A stretch of 64,000 nt of DNA from Paraspadella gotoi (Eukaryota > Chaetognatha): NCBI GenBank assembly GCA_051294375.1, contig CM119263.1:21309154-21373153 (forward strand). The letters run 5' to 3'. Below the pieces are notes generated by a model. The model did no database searches. It saw nothing but the letters and a program-made list of their open reading frames with translations, and was not told the origin of the DNA. Of the stretch, positions 44,220 to 56,526 are shown in pieces. The position numbers and the translations under genes were made by a program. The stretch's first letter is position 1. Every line of letters begins with the position of its first letter.

Positions 44220-44770
44220 AAAAATTTTATAATAAATTTTACAATTTACGCAGCAGGCCATATTTATACTAATACTAATCAAATTAAATGTTAAAATTTC
44301 AAAATAGTTTTTTGTAAGATTTTTTTACAGATTTGGATTCGTCATGAAAAGTTGTTGATTAAAAATTGTTCCAATAAGTTGATCAAATATAATAAAAACC
44401 TAACCTAAAATATAAAATATAATAAAAACCTAACCTAACCTGAAAATTAAAATTTTATATATTAAATATATTTTTTTAAATTTTTAACCCACTTAATGAA
44501 AACAATTTTAAAAATGATTTATATTTTCTTCTATCAACTTTTGACGAGGAATTCAAATCTGCAATCAAAATTAAGAAAACCCTATTTTGAAATTTTTAGA
44601 TTTTATAAGGATAGTACTATATATAAATATAGCCTACTGCAAAAATTGAAGAACATAAATAAATTTTTTTTACAAATTAATATTCACTGATGGTATGTTG
44701 TTCATAATTGACATTTAGAATTTTCCTCAGTATGTAACTTTCACTACGCTCTAAATGGAGAGTCTTAATT
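44220..44770. repeat. Interspersed AT-rich repeat family D, copy 2
   Basis: Diverged copy of 19560-20010, same orientation: AACCCACTTAATGAAAACA, CTATCAACTTTTGACGAGGAAT, AAGGATAGTACTATATA, AACTTTCACTACGCTCTAAATGG. It also contains two AATATAATAAAAACCTAACC units (44388-44440). Confidence 0.6.
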
Positions 44771-44883
44771 GACAGAAGTTGAGGAGGGTAAGGACTTTTT
44801 TTGGAGTGGTGAGGTTGAGACGCGGTCTTGGGTGGAGGATGGGGTTTGTGATTGGAGGGAATTTGTTTCTTTGTGATTTCCAT

Positions 44884-44889
44884 TTTATT
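44884..44889 (-). terminator. Candidate polyadenylation signal of hunchback
   Basis: AATAAA on the minus strand about 160 bases after the hunchback stop. If used, the 3' untranslated region is mostly the (CT)n tract between them. Confidence 0.45.
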
Positions 44890-44923
44890 ACCCGATACCG
44901 AAGTGAAATTTCTGCCGTGAGAA

Positions 44924-45044
<121 letters not shown>

Positions 45045-45048
45045 GACT

Positions 45049-48000
45049 TCATCGATGCGCCACCCTCGCAATGTGCAGAAAGAAGGAGACCTTATCGCCG
45101 AGCGAGTCTCCGCACATGTTGCAATGGAACGGATCTTGGAACCCGTGATAGCCCATGTGCATTGTGTACATGACGCAATCCCGGAACGCGATGTCGCAAT
45201 GGGGGCACTCGAAGAAGTCGCCCTTCTTGTCGGCTCCCTTGGCCGACTCGGGAATGTCGGGCGTGGCCTCAGGAGCGGCCGAGACGGGCCGGTCTTCGGC
45301 GGGCGAACCGGGCACAGCGCTGCCGGAGGTTGGCGGTGATGGCGCCGATACGGTGCCAGTCTCGGGCGAGTCGGACTTTATCTGGTCGTACCGCTTAATG
45401 ATAGACGATTTTCGCTTGTTAGATCCGCCGAGGCGTGGGGAGCTGGAGTGCGGACCGGGGCTGCCGTCCGAATCGCCGCTCCCACCTCCACTGCCACCGC
45501 CGCTGCGGGGCGAATTTGTCTCTTCCCAGCTTCCAACTGGGCTGCTGACAGCGCCATCTTCCACGGGGGGCGCGCCGGTTGCGGCTTCCTTCTCCCGGCG
45601 CCAGCGCCGATCCCCGTTCTCACTATTCAAGTCGGCCGTGTGTAGGCAATCCAAGCCCTCTGTCGGCGGCGCCGCTTTAGCTGACGCCGGCGACGCCGCC
45701 TCAACGCCTTCCTCGACGGCGCCGTCATCGTCGTCGTCCGATGCGCCGCCGCTGCGCTGCTGCAGCCTGGCGCTGATCTGTTCCAGCTTGAAGGCGGGAC
45801 CTTTGCGGGGCCGCTTCTTGGGCGGGCCGCTCGATGCCGACCCACCGGCGTCTGATTGGGGGCTCATATCTCGATCGCTCTCGACGCCGCGGGAGAGATC
45901 GAGGGCGCAAGGGGTGGCGCCGGAATCGGGGGGAGCTTCGACGCGCGGACTTCCGGCGGCGCTTGCGACGCTGGCTGCGCTGCGGGGGCGTGAAGAGGGC
46001 GATCGAGTTTCGGGCGACGTAGATCGTGGGCGTTTTGGCTCCACGTTGCGATCCGAGGGAGAACGAGCCGGGGCGGGAGAGGGCTGAAAAGTGGAAGGAA
46101 GAAAGTGGACTCAATCAATCATTCAATCAATCAATAAGTTATCAATGAGCAATTTATTTTGAAACAAATTAATCACAAAAATTAAATTATGGAATTTAAA
46201 AAGTCATCGCCTTACCGCGTTCGCCCTCTGCTGAATTCCTTGTCCGTGAGCCGCCGCGGCCGCTGCGTAGGCCGCCTGGGCCTGCAGCGCCTGCGCTAGC
46301 AGCGCCGGGTTCGGCTGGATGCCTGCCGCCGCGGCGAACATAAGCTGCTGTTGCAGGTGCTGCTGAATCTGCAGCAGCCCGCCTGGGGAGAGCATTTTCG
46401 AGTCATTTGCTCCCGTCGGGTGTCCCGGTCGACGCGAGTTCTGCGGCGGAGCTCCCGAGTGCGGCGGAAGATGCGGAGGTACGCCGCCGTGCAGAGCCGC
46501 GACGGAGCGGGGCGGCAGCGGCGGAGATCCGCCGTTGTGGATCATTTTTCGCGCGTCTTCGGGCGAACGGGAGTGGCCGTTGCTGTGGAGAGGAGCGATG
46601 CCGCCGCCGACGCCCCCGCCGGCGTTAAAGGGTCGGCCGCCGCCGGCGTTTTCCGTGTACTTCGCGATGACTTGAGACAAAACTTCGGTTTGATTTCGTT
46701 CGCCGAAAACGCTGGCGCCTTCCGGAGTCGGCTGAAAGTGAATCGATCTTATTAATTATTACCTTACATTGATTGTTATTAACGAAGGTGGCTATTGATT
46801 AGTGTCGAGAAATTGGCAATGAAGGTGGATGACTGAGAAAAATCTAGAAATGTCTGGAAGGAAAGAAAAAAAATAAAAAAAGATCAATAGATCGACCAAC
46901 CTTCGGCCCCATCGCCATTTGATGCTTTTCGGGCACCAAGTGCCGCGCCAGGCTGCGGTGCCTGGTAGCTTCCGTCGCAGCGCCCCCGGGGCCGCCACCG
47001 ACTGGCGGCTTCTGTTCGGACAGAGACTCGGACGAGATGCCGTACAGGCTGCACAGGTCCTTGTTGTTCTCCGCCGCGTGGACGAGCATGTGCTTGGCCA
47101 GGAGATCCTTGGTAGGGGCGTTGAACTCGCAAAGATTGCACCTTGCCGGAGAACCTGGGGAAGAAGGGAGTTGAATTTTTGAGCAAGCACAAGCACGAGA
47201 AATAGGCAAAAGGTTCTTGAAAAATTATTTGTTTTTCTAGTCAAGATGTGAATTTCGTATTCAATGAACTCAGCCCAAATTTTAACAAAAATAACTAATT
47301 CCAACGGAAATTATAAAAATAATCAAAACAATCAAAAAATAAACAAAACAAACTCTTACCATTGACGCTGGCCGCGGGCGAACGGGGTCTCGCCCCGTTA
47401 TGGAACCGGAAATCGCTCTCTCCGCCTCGCGACGGCGATTGGCGTTCGCGGGACGGATCGCGCGTCGTCGAGGAATGATGAGGGTGTTGCGGAGCGTCAC
47501 GCGGTGTCGATTCGCGCGCGAGGGGATCGCGTAACGCGGCGTCGCGCGACGTCGGGGTCGATGGGTCGCGGGACGAAGGGTCGAGGCCATCTCCGCGGGG
47601 GGAGTGGGGCTGTAGGGGAAGTAATGAATAGAATGAATGAATGAATAAAGGAATGAATGAATGGCTACAAAAAAGGATGAATGTACTACAGAATGGTATA
47701 ATTTCTTACCCTGTGCGAAGGTGGGACTTGCGGTTGGCCGTTAATGAGCAGAGGATTGACGCCCTGCGACGCTGCGATGTGATGCTGCCAAAATGCTGCG
47801 GCCGCTGCTGCTCCGGGATGCTGTTCTCCGGGAGGAGGGAGGGGAATGCCCTGTAAAGTAAAGAGAGAGAATATATTGCTAAATACTCAAATAAAATTAC
47901 AATTACAATTACAAACAAAAAAGTAAGTATTTTACAATAATTGACAAAAAATGTTCTTTTTCTCACGGGAAGTCCAAGCATGTCGAGTCTCTTTCTCGGT

Positions 48001-51000
48001 CCTCCCGCTCCTCCTCCTCCTCCTCCTCCTCCTCCTCCTTTGATCCCGGGACCGGGTGCTCCTCTCGGCGAACCGGGTCCGGACGCCACCGGGGACAGCG
48101 GGCCGCCGGGAAATCCCGGCGGTGAGCCATGTCCCGGTGATCCCGGCATTCCCGGTAAGTGCGAGGAGAGTTCCGGCGGCAGCGGCTGCGGATTTCCGGC
48201 CGAATTCAACATCGTCGCCGGTTTGTGGTTGTACTTCCGGAGATGCAGTTTCAACGAGTGGCAATACTTGGTGGCGTAAGTGCAATCCGAGCATCTGCAA
48301 GGTCAAGATGTGAGTTTTGTTGAGATTGAGGAACTGGAACTAGTCTTGAGAGGACTATATTTCTACAATAATCCTTAAAAAAAAAAAATTAAATTAAAAT
48401 AATTGCTAAACCATAAAATAAGTAACGAAAAATTAAAAAAAAAAACTTAAAAAAAAGAAACGTTTTAAAATGTTACATTATGCAAATGAGGATATGGCAA
48501 TCTGAAAAATAGAATCTTCAAATTACGAATAAGGGTATTTTTGTGGACAAAACTATTAAACGGATCAAAGCAAAAAAATCGCACCTGTACTGATAGATGT
48601 TGGAATGCGATTTGAGGTGCGAGCGCAACATGGAGAGATTGACGCAAGAATAGTTGCACTTGGAGCACTTGAAGGGTTTGGAGCCGAAGTGGTTGCGAAG
48701 GTGGTACTCAAGGTGATGCTTGTATTCCGTCACGAAAGGGCACTTGGGGCAGGCCAACAGCTTCTCAGGCTGAGAGAGAAAAGGGATAAGGGTTAATCAC
48801 GATGTCGATGAGAGATAATTCGGGAAAAAATATTTCAAAGGAGAAAAGATGAATGCTCACGCTCTCTTCTTCTCTTCGCTACCCTTACCACCTTGATGTG
48901 AACTCGCGAATGCTCCCAAAACGAAATCTTGGTTTGTCCCACAAAGGAACACTGCTTACATCTGAAGACTTTGGGACGACCCGAGGCCGTCGTGGCGATT
49001 TGAGACGCCTGAGTTTCGAAAACAAATTCATTGATTCTCTCGCTTCTTTTTCTCTTGCCTGCTTCTTGGCTTAGATTTATTTAATTTTTAAATTACTGTA
49101 TTGCTTTTAGTTTTATAAACATTATAGAAAAATCCTTGAAGTTTGAATTATATCAATAAAACATAAAAATCAGATGGTGCAAGTATTTGTTGACGAGAAT
49201 AATTTAGTAGCTACTCTTTAAAAAAAAAACTATAAAAAATTTAAAAAAAACGAGTTAAAAAATTAATGTAGATCATTGGCTTTCGCCTTTTGCCTATAGC
49301 AATATTTCACCTGTTGCAAAAACAGATCCTCTTCCGGCGCCACCGACTGAGAGGCCGCAGCCGCCTGCAACGCCTGCAGTGATGGAATGGAGGAGAGCCT
49401 GTCCGAACCGGAGCCGGACGAAGCCACTCCGGGCGAGACGGCGCCGTCCATCGGCGGGCCGGGGGAACCTGGCGGCATTGTCGGGTCGTGATGACCTCCG
49501 AATCGTTCCATGGGGTCAAGGTCGTCGTCTTCGTCTTCGTCCATGGGGAAATCGTCTGCGAAAACAAGTGAGGGGAAATGTTTGGAAAAACGGTGGCCAG
49601 TGGCCACGCCCTTTTTCTCTTTTTCTCGCCATTTCGCGACCCAATTTTTTCGATCGTCGCCGTCGATGATCTTTCGACTTTTTCCAGATTTCGTCAGAAA
49701 TAATCGTCGCCATTCGGAAAGAACCGCGTCTCTGCGGAAAGGTCACCAATGGAGATGAAGATTGCAGATGGAAGCGTTTTCGTTTGCGTTCTTTTTTCGG
49801 GAGTCTGTTCTTTCGTTAGTTTCCGTCACTTCAGAGTTTAGTTTGTTCGTTTGTTTGATTGTTCGTTTGTTTCTTCATTAGTATAAACAACAATATAGAG
49901 TAAACAATTAACAATATACCTTTCAACGTCATTCTATCAGAAAGATTTTGATAGACTTTTTCGGACCAGTCTTTTCACCTTTCTCGTCGCTTATTCTTTC
50001 TACACTATCTCCAACAATTCCCTTCCTCCGTTAACTTTGTCCCTTTTCAAACTTACCCGGTCTCATCTTGTTCGGATGAAAGTGTTGAATGTGATTCTTG
50101 AGCCGCTCGGACGAGGTGGTCGAGTAATCGCAGAGCGGACACTTTTCGTTGTAGTGAGTCGCTACGTGTTCATGAATCGCGGCGAGGGAAGCGTCGGCGA
50201 ACGGACAAGAGTTGCAAACGTACATGCGACGTCCGTCTCTGTCCGTCTCCACGCGTGCAGCGCCGCCGAGATCGGGCTCAGAACCGGCGCCGGACGGGCG
50301 TCGATCGGCGGCGTCGCGGACAGCGTCGTCGCCGGCGTCGGAGATGGGAGAATGACGCCCGTCGTAAGGGCGACCGCCGCCGGAGGGCGTCCGGACGCGA
50401 TCCGGCTCAATGGCGTCCACTTCTCTTTTGGGGAGGAACTTCTTTTCGACGCCGACGGCGTCTGAGGCGACGCCGTTGTCGTCGAATGACGCCGCCTCCC
50501 CCGGATCTTCGGTCTTGGTACGAACCGGCATCATCTCGGTCGTTTCCGCCCTCGGTACGCGCCCTTCCAACATCTGAGCAACAATTCGGTTTTTGAGGCT
50601 TTTGAGAACCGGGCGGTTATTGGCCGACGCCTGGCCGACAGACTCGGCGTCGGCCGGCAGAGGAGACGACGCGGATCGAGTCGGCGATGGCGGCTGATGA
50701 CCCTGAAGCTGCTTCTGCTGCTGCTGGTCTAGATACTGCGCCATGCTGTGATGCATCTGGGAGAGGAACGCGTGCTGCGCGTCCTTGTGAGCAAAATGGG
50801 GTGAGATGGGGGACGGCGCGGATTTGGAGGGCGGTCCGGGATAAAAGGGCGGCTGCTGCGATGGCAGCGGAGGCTGTTGCTGATACCGTTGATGCAGTTG
50901 ATTGAAGAAAGACTCGGAGTTGCCTTCCCTCGACCCGTGGCTCAGCGGAGAGAGCGGCGGCGGCTGGATGAAAGATCGTTGGGTGGGATTGAGCGGCTGC

Positions 51001-52383
51001 GTCGTCGGCGCAGCGGCTGCGGCGTCGGCGGCCGCGCCGGACGAATACGATTCGGAGACGGCGACGGCGGAGCGGGACGCCGAGGCGTTGAGAAATGGCG
51101 TCGACATGGCCTCTGACGACGGCGCCTTTTGCGGCGACGTGAAGGGAGGCCAGCCCAACGCCGGCGCCGTCTTTGCCGCCACGGCCCCGGCCATCGCTGC
51201 GAACGCCGGTTGTGGCGCCCGAGACTGTGGCTGCCGAGCGAGGCTCTCCGTGCAGAAGCTCGATCCCTGAGGTGAGGTTGCGCAGACGCCGTTCACAGCG
51301 TCGAGCAAAGCTACGAAGTGAGTGGGGGGAAAAGATAGGAAGAAGGAAAGAAGGAGGAAAAAGGAGGGAGAAGGGAAAGAGAGAGAGAAGGAAAGAGAAA
51401 TGAAATTTAAATTAACGATCGTCTTTCCATCTTTTTTTTCCTTCCATGTTTCAAAGAGTTCCAGACTAAATATTATAATATGGCTCAAAGACCTGATCTA
51501 AAAAGTTTACGCCATTCCTATCCCACATTATTCTCCCATAATCTCCACAAAAAATTCACAATAAAACTTTCACTATTCCTCCCTCACACTCACCAGAATT
51601 TTGAGAGGGCGCGCTTCTCGTCGCCGCCTTCGTCGCCGTCTCCAAGGACATCATGGCGGCGGCGGCGTTGTAACGGTCGGCGGCTTCGGCGGCCTGCAGT
51701 TGCTGCTGCTGATGATGATTGTGAGGCTGCTGTTGCTGTTGCTGCGTCGGCTGATGCGGAGGTGGCGGCGGATGAGATCGAGCTGAGGTCGGGGGCGGGG
51801 ATTTGCTAAAGTCGTGCGGACTGAGGAGATGTTGCTGCGTACGAGCGGACGAAGGAGTTGAGGCTGAATGGTTAGAATGAAGTAGCGGTTGTTGTTGTTG
51901 CTGCTGGGTCAGCGGGGGCGCTGTCGAGTAAGCGGTGGGGGTTACGGGTTTGACTGAGGGGGAAACGGAGGAAGGACCAGAAGAGACAAAGCTGGCTTCC
52001 GGTCCGGCGGAGAAAGTGCCGGAAAATGAGGAGGGGGAAGAGGAGGAGGAGTTTGAGTTGGGCGAGGGTTGTTTGAGGTGAGGCTGGGTCGGCAGCTGAT
52101 TGCCGCTTCCGCCGCTTCCGCCGCTGGATTTTTGCGTCGGTAGCGTCGACTGAGCCTGATTGTTGGGCGAGGATTGAGAGGCGAAATGCGTCGGCATTGA
52201 CGGCGACGTCAACGGACCGGCGCCGGGAGAAACACCGCCCACGCCGCCGCCGCCGCTGCTGGAGCCGAAGCCGAGATTGGCGACGCCGTCTTGAGAACCG
52301 TTGGGCGTGGCGGCCGAGGCGGATCCGAAGGCCGCCGCCATGGCGGACGAGCTCGTCCCGTGCTGAGTCTCAACGTGAAGCAT
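45049..52383 (-). CDS. hb: Hunchback zinc-finger transcription factor, complete
   Basis: Gap-gene and neuroblast-timing type nuclear regulator. Eleven minus-strand exons: 51594-52383, 50057-51310, 49311-49555, 48892-49008, 48585-48769, 47967-48294, 47710-47850, 47360-47609, 46901-47154, 46216-46731, 45049-46083. They sum to 5,115 bases with all phases agreeing, giving 1,704 residues, over twice the Drosophila protein. Fingers in order: [21 protein letters not shown] and [21 protein letters not shown]; the diagnostic four-finger block [80 protein letters not shown]; a further [20 protein letters not shown]; and the C-terminal pair [49 protein letters not shown] and a [19 protein letters not shown] segment also fit the family. 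Low-complexity Gln, Ala, Gly, Ser and Pro runs separate the domains; ALDLS in the last exon resembles a CtBP-binding motif. The ATG at 52383 is the first after an in-frame TGA at 52474-52476. Confidence 0.97.
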
Positions 52384-53031
52384 GATCGAATGTTGCCGGA
52401 ATGTTGTGGAAAATGCTACGGAGGTTATGTTTGCGCTTTGCTTTGACTGTTTCTCGCTTTCTTTCTTGCGATGTCAATATACAGACCCGTTACGAGTTTT
52501 TTTTTTATGCTTAATAATGTTTTTCCTGGAATTTTTTTTCAGTTTTTTATGCTGTCGCGGTTATATGCTGCTGGATTTTTATGCTGTGAAGTTCTTTTAT
52601 GCTGTTGGCTTTTCTCGCCCGAGGGTTTTGAATTGTTTACAAGCATCAGAAATTGGAATCGCGTTTTCTAAGAAGTTGTATGGACCTGCAGAGGGAAAAG
52701 AGAGGGGAAAAAATACTAATTAATAAAGTCTCTTGAATCTTGTAAAGAGAAGTAGAGATAATGTAAAAATGGTATCTAAATTTTATTAAATACGCTAAGA
52801 GACGAATGAGATGTCTCTCAACGGTGCGAACGTTTGTTTACAAAAACATTTCATCGGATAAAAACAAAAACAGACTGCGAAACGATTTATCGAATTATAA
52901 AAAAATATTGATGAAAATAATCATCGTCTTTTATTTTCGTCGATCCGTCGAAATTCTCGCGCGTAAACATCATTCCGTGGCGAAGGGGGAGAATCACCGG
53001 TGATAAAAAGCTAAAAACCATCATAACAGCT

Positions 53032-53033
<2 letters not shown>
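52384..53033. other. Sequence immediately upstream of hunchback
   Basis: Presumed 5' untranslated region and promoter-proximal DNA of hunchback (minus strand). T-rich; no clear TATA box. Frames at 52382-52723 on the plus strand carry no motif. Confidence 0.4.

Positions 53034-53067
<34 letters not shown>
53034..53067 (+). repeat. (CT)n microsatellite
   Basis: About 17 CT units. Confidence 0.95.
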
Positions 53068-53071
<4 letters not shown>

Positions 53072-53099
53072 CATTATTATCCAAAACTAGGGGATTCTT

Positions 53100-54580
53100 C
53101 TCTCTTTTTTTTATCGAGCCAGACGGCGAATCCCGTCCTGGCTTGACAATAATTCAGAATAGCGTCTTTGTGATTACGACGTCGCCGTCGTCGGCATCGT
53201 CAGCATCACGCATTTTCATTATTTAAAAACTACTGCGATTTATATAGTTTTGGCTGGGGCTTCAAATTTTTTAAAAATAAAAATTACTAGGAAATAACGA
53301 TAAATTTTTATAAAAGAGTGCGATCATAGTAAGTTAAAAATCTAGATATATAGCTTCTCATCTTTGTATTTTGAATTTCTTTTTTGCTATTTAAAATAGT
53401 TTAGTGATGAAACGAAAAATTAGTTGTAATAGCAATTTTTATTTTTATTATTGTACATGTTTCGACTCTTAGTGTTACGAGTCTTCATCAGCAAATGAAT
53501 TCAATAGACCAAATTTTGATTGGAAAAAATTGTAATAATTTCCAATTTTAAACAATTGTAATATTTTTTTGCCTTTCTTTCATTTCTTTAAATTATATAT
53601 ATTTTTCTTTTAAATTTTTTGTCAGGCGCTGCCTTTTCTGAATCGTTTAAAAACAAGTTCAGGCTCTTCAGCGACCGTACAGTGCCTGTTCAGTGGCTGT
53701 TCAGCGGCTGTCCAGTGGCTGTCCAGCTTTGTCTCTCTCTCTCTCTGTCTCTCTCTCTCACTCTCTCTCACTCTCCTTCTTTCTTCTCTCTCTCACTGTG
53801 TGTCTGTCTCATCTCACAAGTTTCAGGCTCTTCAGCGACCGTACAGTGCCTGTTCAGTGGCTGTTCAACGGCTCTCCAGTGGCTGTCCAGCTTTGTCTCT
53901 CTCTCTGTCTCTCTCTCTCTCTGTCTCTCTCTCTCTCTCTCTCACTGTGTGTCTGTCTCTCTCTGTACGATCTCTTGCATGATTAAATTCTGACTTTTAT
54001 TATTGCCATTTATTCCGCGCTTTTTTCAATACAAAATCCCATATTTACTTCTAAGATTTTTTAGATGTATTCTCTTTCTTTCTCTCTCTCTTTTTTTCTC
54101 TCTCTCTCTCTTTCTCTCTCTCTTTCACTCATACACGCATTTGTTTGTTTTATTTACGATGAATGATTCATCGCATCAATGAATAACAATCATCGCACCA
54201 ATGGATGACTATCATCGTATCAATGAATGATTATCATCACATCAATGAATGACTATCATCACATCAATCATTTGGTTATCATCACATAAATTATTTGGTT
54301 ATCATCACATCAATCAATTGGTTGTCATGGCATTAATTATTGGTTATCATCGCATTAATATTTGGTTACCATCGCATCAATATTTGCTTATCATCGCATC
54401 AATAATTGGTTATCATTGCATCAATAATCAATTCCTATTACATCAATAAATTACTATTACATCAATAATTCGTTATCGCATCAATCATTCGTTTTTTTTT
54501 TGGATTTTTTTATTAATTTTCTTCAATAGCTGGCTGGCGAGATCCATATACTTTTAAGATTTTTTCTTCTTTTCTTCCGT
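53100..54580 (+). repeat. Composite repeat family B, most complete copy
   Basis: Modules in order: TCGAGCCAGACGGCG...GTCGTCGGCATCGTC (53115-53215); an AT-rich part with GTGCGATCATAGTAAGTTAAAA and ATAGCTTCTCATC; GGCGCTGCCTTTTCTGAATCG; two tandem units of about 150 bases (53655-53820, 53825-53960) with GACCGTACAGTGCCTGTTCA and CT runs; TTTATTCCGCGCTTTTTTC; the ATCATCGCATCAAT array (54160-54490); and a GGCGAGATCCATATACTTTTAA end. It may be a transposon remnant; no coding part was found. Confidence 0.7.
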
Positions 54581-54923
54581 GAATAAGTTTAAAATCAGTA
54601 AAGGTTTCTGATTAGGGGAAATTCCAGATTGAAATTTAATAAATCGTGGGAAAAATCAAAAGCTTCTGATATTTTAAAATTTGATTACCTTTCCTTCAGC
54701 CTTAATTGTCCCCGCCACCCCTCAGCCGCCACCACCATCTCTGTTGCTTCTACCGCCGCCCTTTCCGCCGCCACCGCCACTACACTCGCCACTACCGCCG
54801 CCGCCTCCAAACCGTAAATTAGACGGAACGCTTCGTTGGATCCGAAAAAAGTGATTACGAGGTCGGATGACGCTTAGACGCATTTTAAGCGCCGATAATT
54901 CCTCTCTACCAAAAAATATCTGC

Positions 54924-54927
<4 letters not shown>

Positions 54928-54986
<59 letters not shown>

Positions 54987-55345
54987 TGCCACATCCCCTT
55001 TTCTCCCCCTCGAATATTTTCCTCTGAATATAATCGCGGTGGAATCAACCATTTCTCGTTTTATTGTGCCATTCATTTCATCAAACCCCCGCGGTTTTCG
55101 GGACGCCACCGACGACCGAATTTATCGCTCAAGGAAATAATTCAACGAATTCGCCAACATACATATGGGCGTTTTTAGTCGTCGGCGCTCTTTTGCGCCA
55201 GCGCTTTCCCTGCGTCTGGAGGCGCGCGCGCGCGATTTAAGGCGGCGAAAGAACGACGCCGGTCGAGGAAAAGTTTTCTGGCGGCGGGAAAGACACGGCG
55301 CCGGCCACCGAGGCCGCCCGTTCGGCGAGCGAAAAAACTTCGTTC

Positions 55346-55417
<72 letters not shown>
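54928..55417. repeat. (GA)n and (CT)n runs flanking a GC-rich segment
   Basis: GA repeats at 54928-54983 and CT repeats at 55346-55417 are complementary, so the 360 bases between could be held in a loop. The interior from 55080 is rich in CpG (GGAGGCGCGCGCGCGATTTA). No ORF with a motif. Confidence 0.8.
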
Positions 55418-55789
55418 CGTATCATTTTTCAATGAGGCCCAAATCGCAAATAACGATTTTTAATATCAGCGGATGAAATGAAATGGAATGAAAGTGAAAA
55501 GTGCCAAGGAAGAGTTAAGGATAGAAAAAACGAGGAGGGGAGCGGGCGAAGGAGGATAAAGGGTGAGGTAATAATATTTGTTGTAATCTAATCCCGAGCT
55601 CTTTTTCTGGTTTTTTTTTCCTATTTCTAACAAAAATATCTTTGATTTACTATATTTAAAATGTTGAAACTTATGCTCTAATACCTCACATTTTATCTTA
55701 AATACATATTTCTCATCATAACTCATCTTTTCGTTCCAGCTATTATCCTCCAACACCCTGCCATCCTCTCCCCCCCCTCTCCCATCCCC

Positions 55790-56080
55790 ACGAAAACAAC
55801 CCAGCCGGGAAAATCGTCATCGAAAAATCGGTTATCGCCTCGTTTGCGTCGGAGAATTGCGCCACTTCCGGTTTGCGTCTCCGAATTGCGCCACTTTCGG
55901 GTCGCACTTCCGACTCGAACCATCGATTTCCGCGCGCGTTTTCTCCGCGCCGGCGTTGGGAAAACTGGGCGGCGTTGACGGCGCCGACTTTTAAATTTCG
56001 ACGCCGAAAAATTTAAGCCGCCGCCGCCGCCACCGGCGTCGCCGACCGAAAAATTTTCGGCGCGATGGATGGCGTTTTTC
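55790..56080. other. CpG-rich island upstream of hunchback
   Basis: Contains repeated GAATTGCGCCACTTYCGG-like words (GCGCCACTTCCGG at 55859, GCGCCACTTTCGG at 55888) and GCCGCCGCCGCCGCC. A candidate promoter, enhancer or untranslated exon about 3.5 kb upstream of the hunchback ATG. Nothing proves activity. Confidence 0.35.
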
Positions 56081-56472
56081 CTGGGGATTCGACGTCCCCG
56101 GGGATGGGGATCGAAGGGGAGGAGGACTCGTGGGATTGTGCTTGGAGAGTGGTGCGAATCGGGGAAAGGAATGAGGAGGATTTAAACGTATCTGTGTTAA
56201 AATATTTGAAAATGAGTTCAAAGTGATGTGTCAAGTTGTTAACAAATGTTTAACAAGAATTCGTAGGTTTAACTAATTCATTGGAGAACATCGGGAACGG
56301 GGGTTTAAGATGCTAAGAGGTTGGGGTAATGATGGAATAATGTGGCGGAGAAAAAAGGGGTATTTAAAAGAAAAGGGACCTTTTGAAAAGGAAAAGAAAA
56401 AAGGAAAAAGAAAGAATCGCGAAGCGGTTTTTCATCGTTTGGCGCAAATGGCGGAGAAAAGTCGCTGGATTT

Positions 56473-56473
<1 letters not shown>

Positions 56474-56525
<52 letters not shown>
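56474..56525 (+). repeat. (TCG)n trinucleotide microsatellite
   Basis: About 17 TCG units. Frames read through it as poly-Ser or poly-Val are artefacts. Confidence 0.97.

Positions 56526-56526
<1 letters not shown>

Noticed and set aside
45155-46087. A 310-residue plus-strand protein
   Set aside because: It is the antisense shadow of the last hunchback exon; the minus strand carries real zinc fingers.
53619-53993. A 124-residue protein of Leu-Ser repeats
   Set aside because: It is part of composite repeat B with CT runs.
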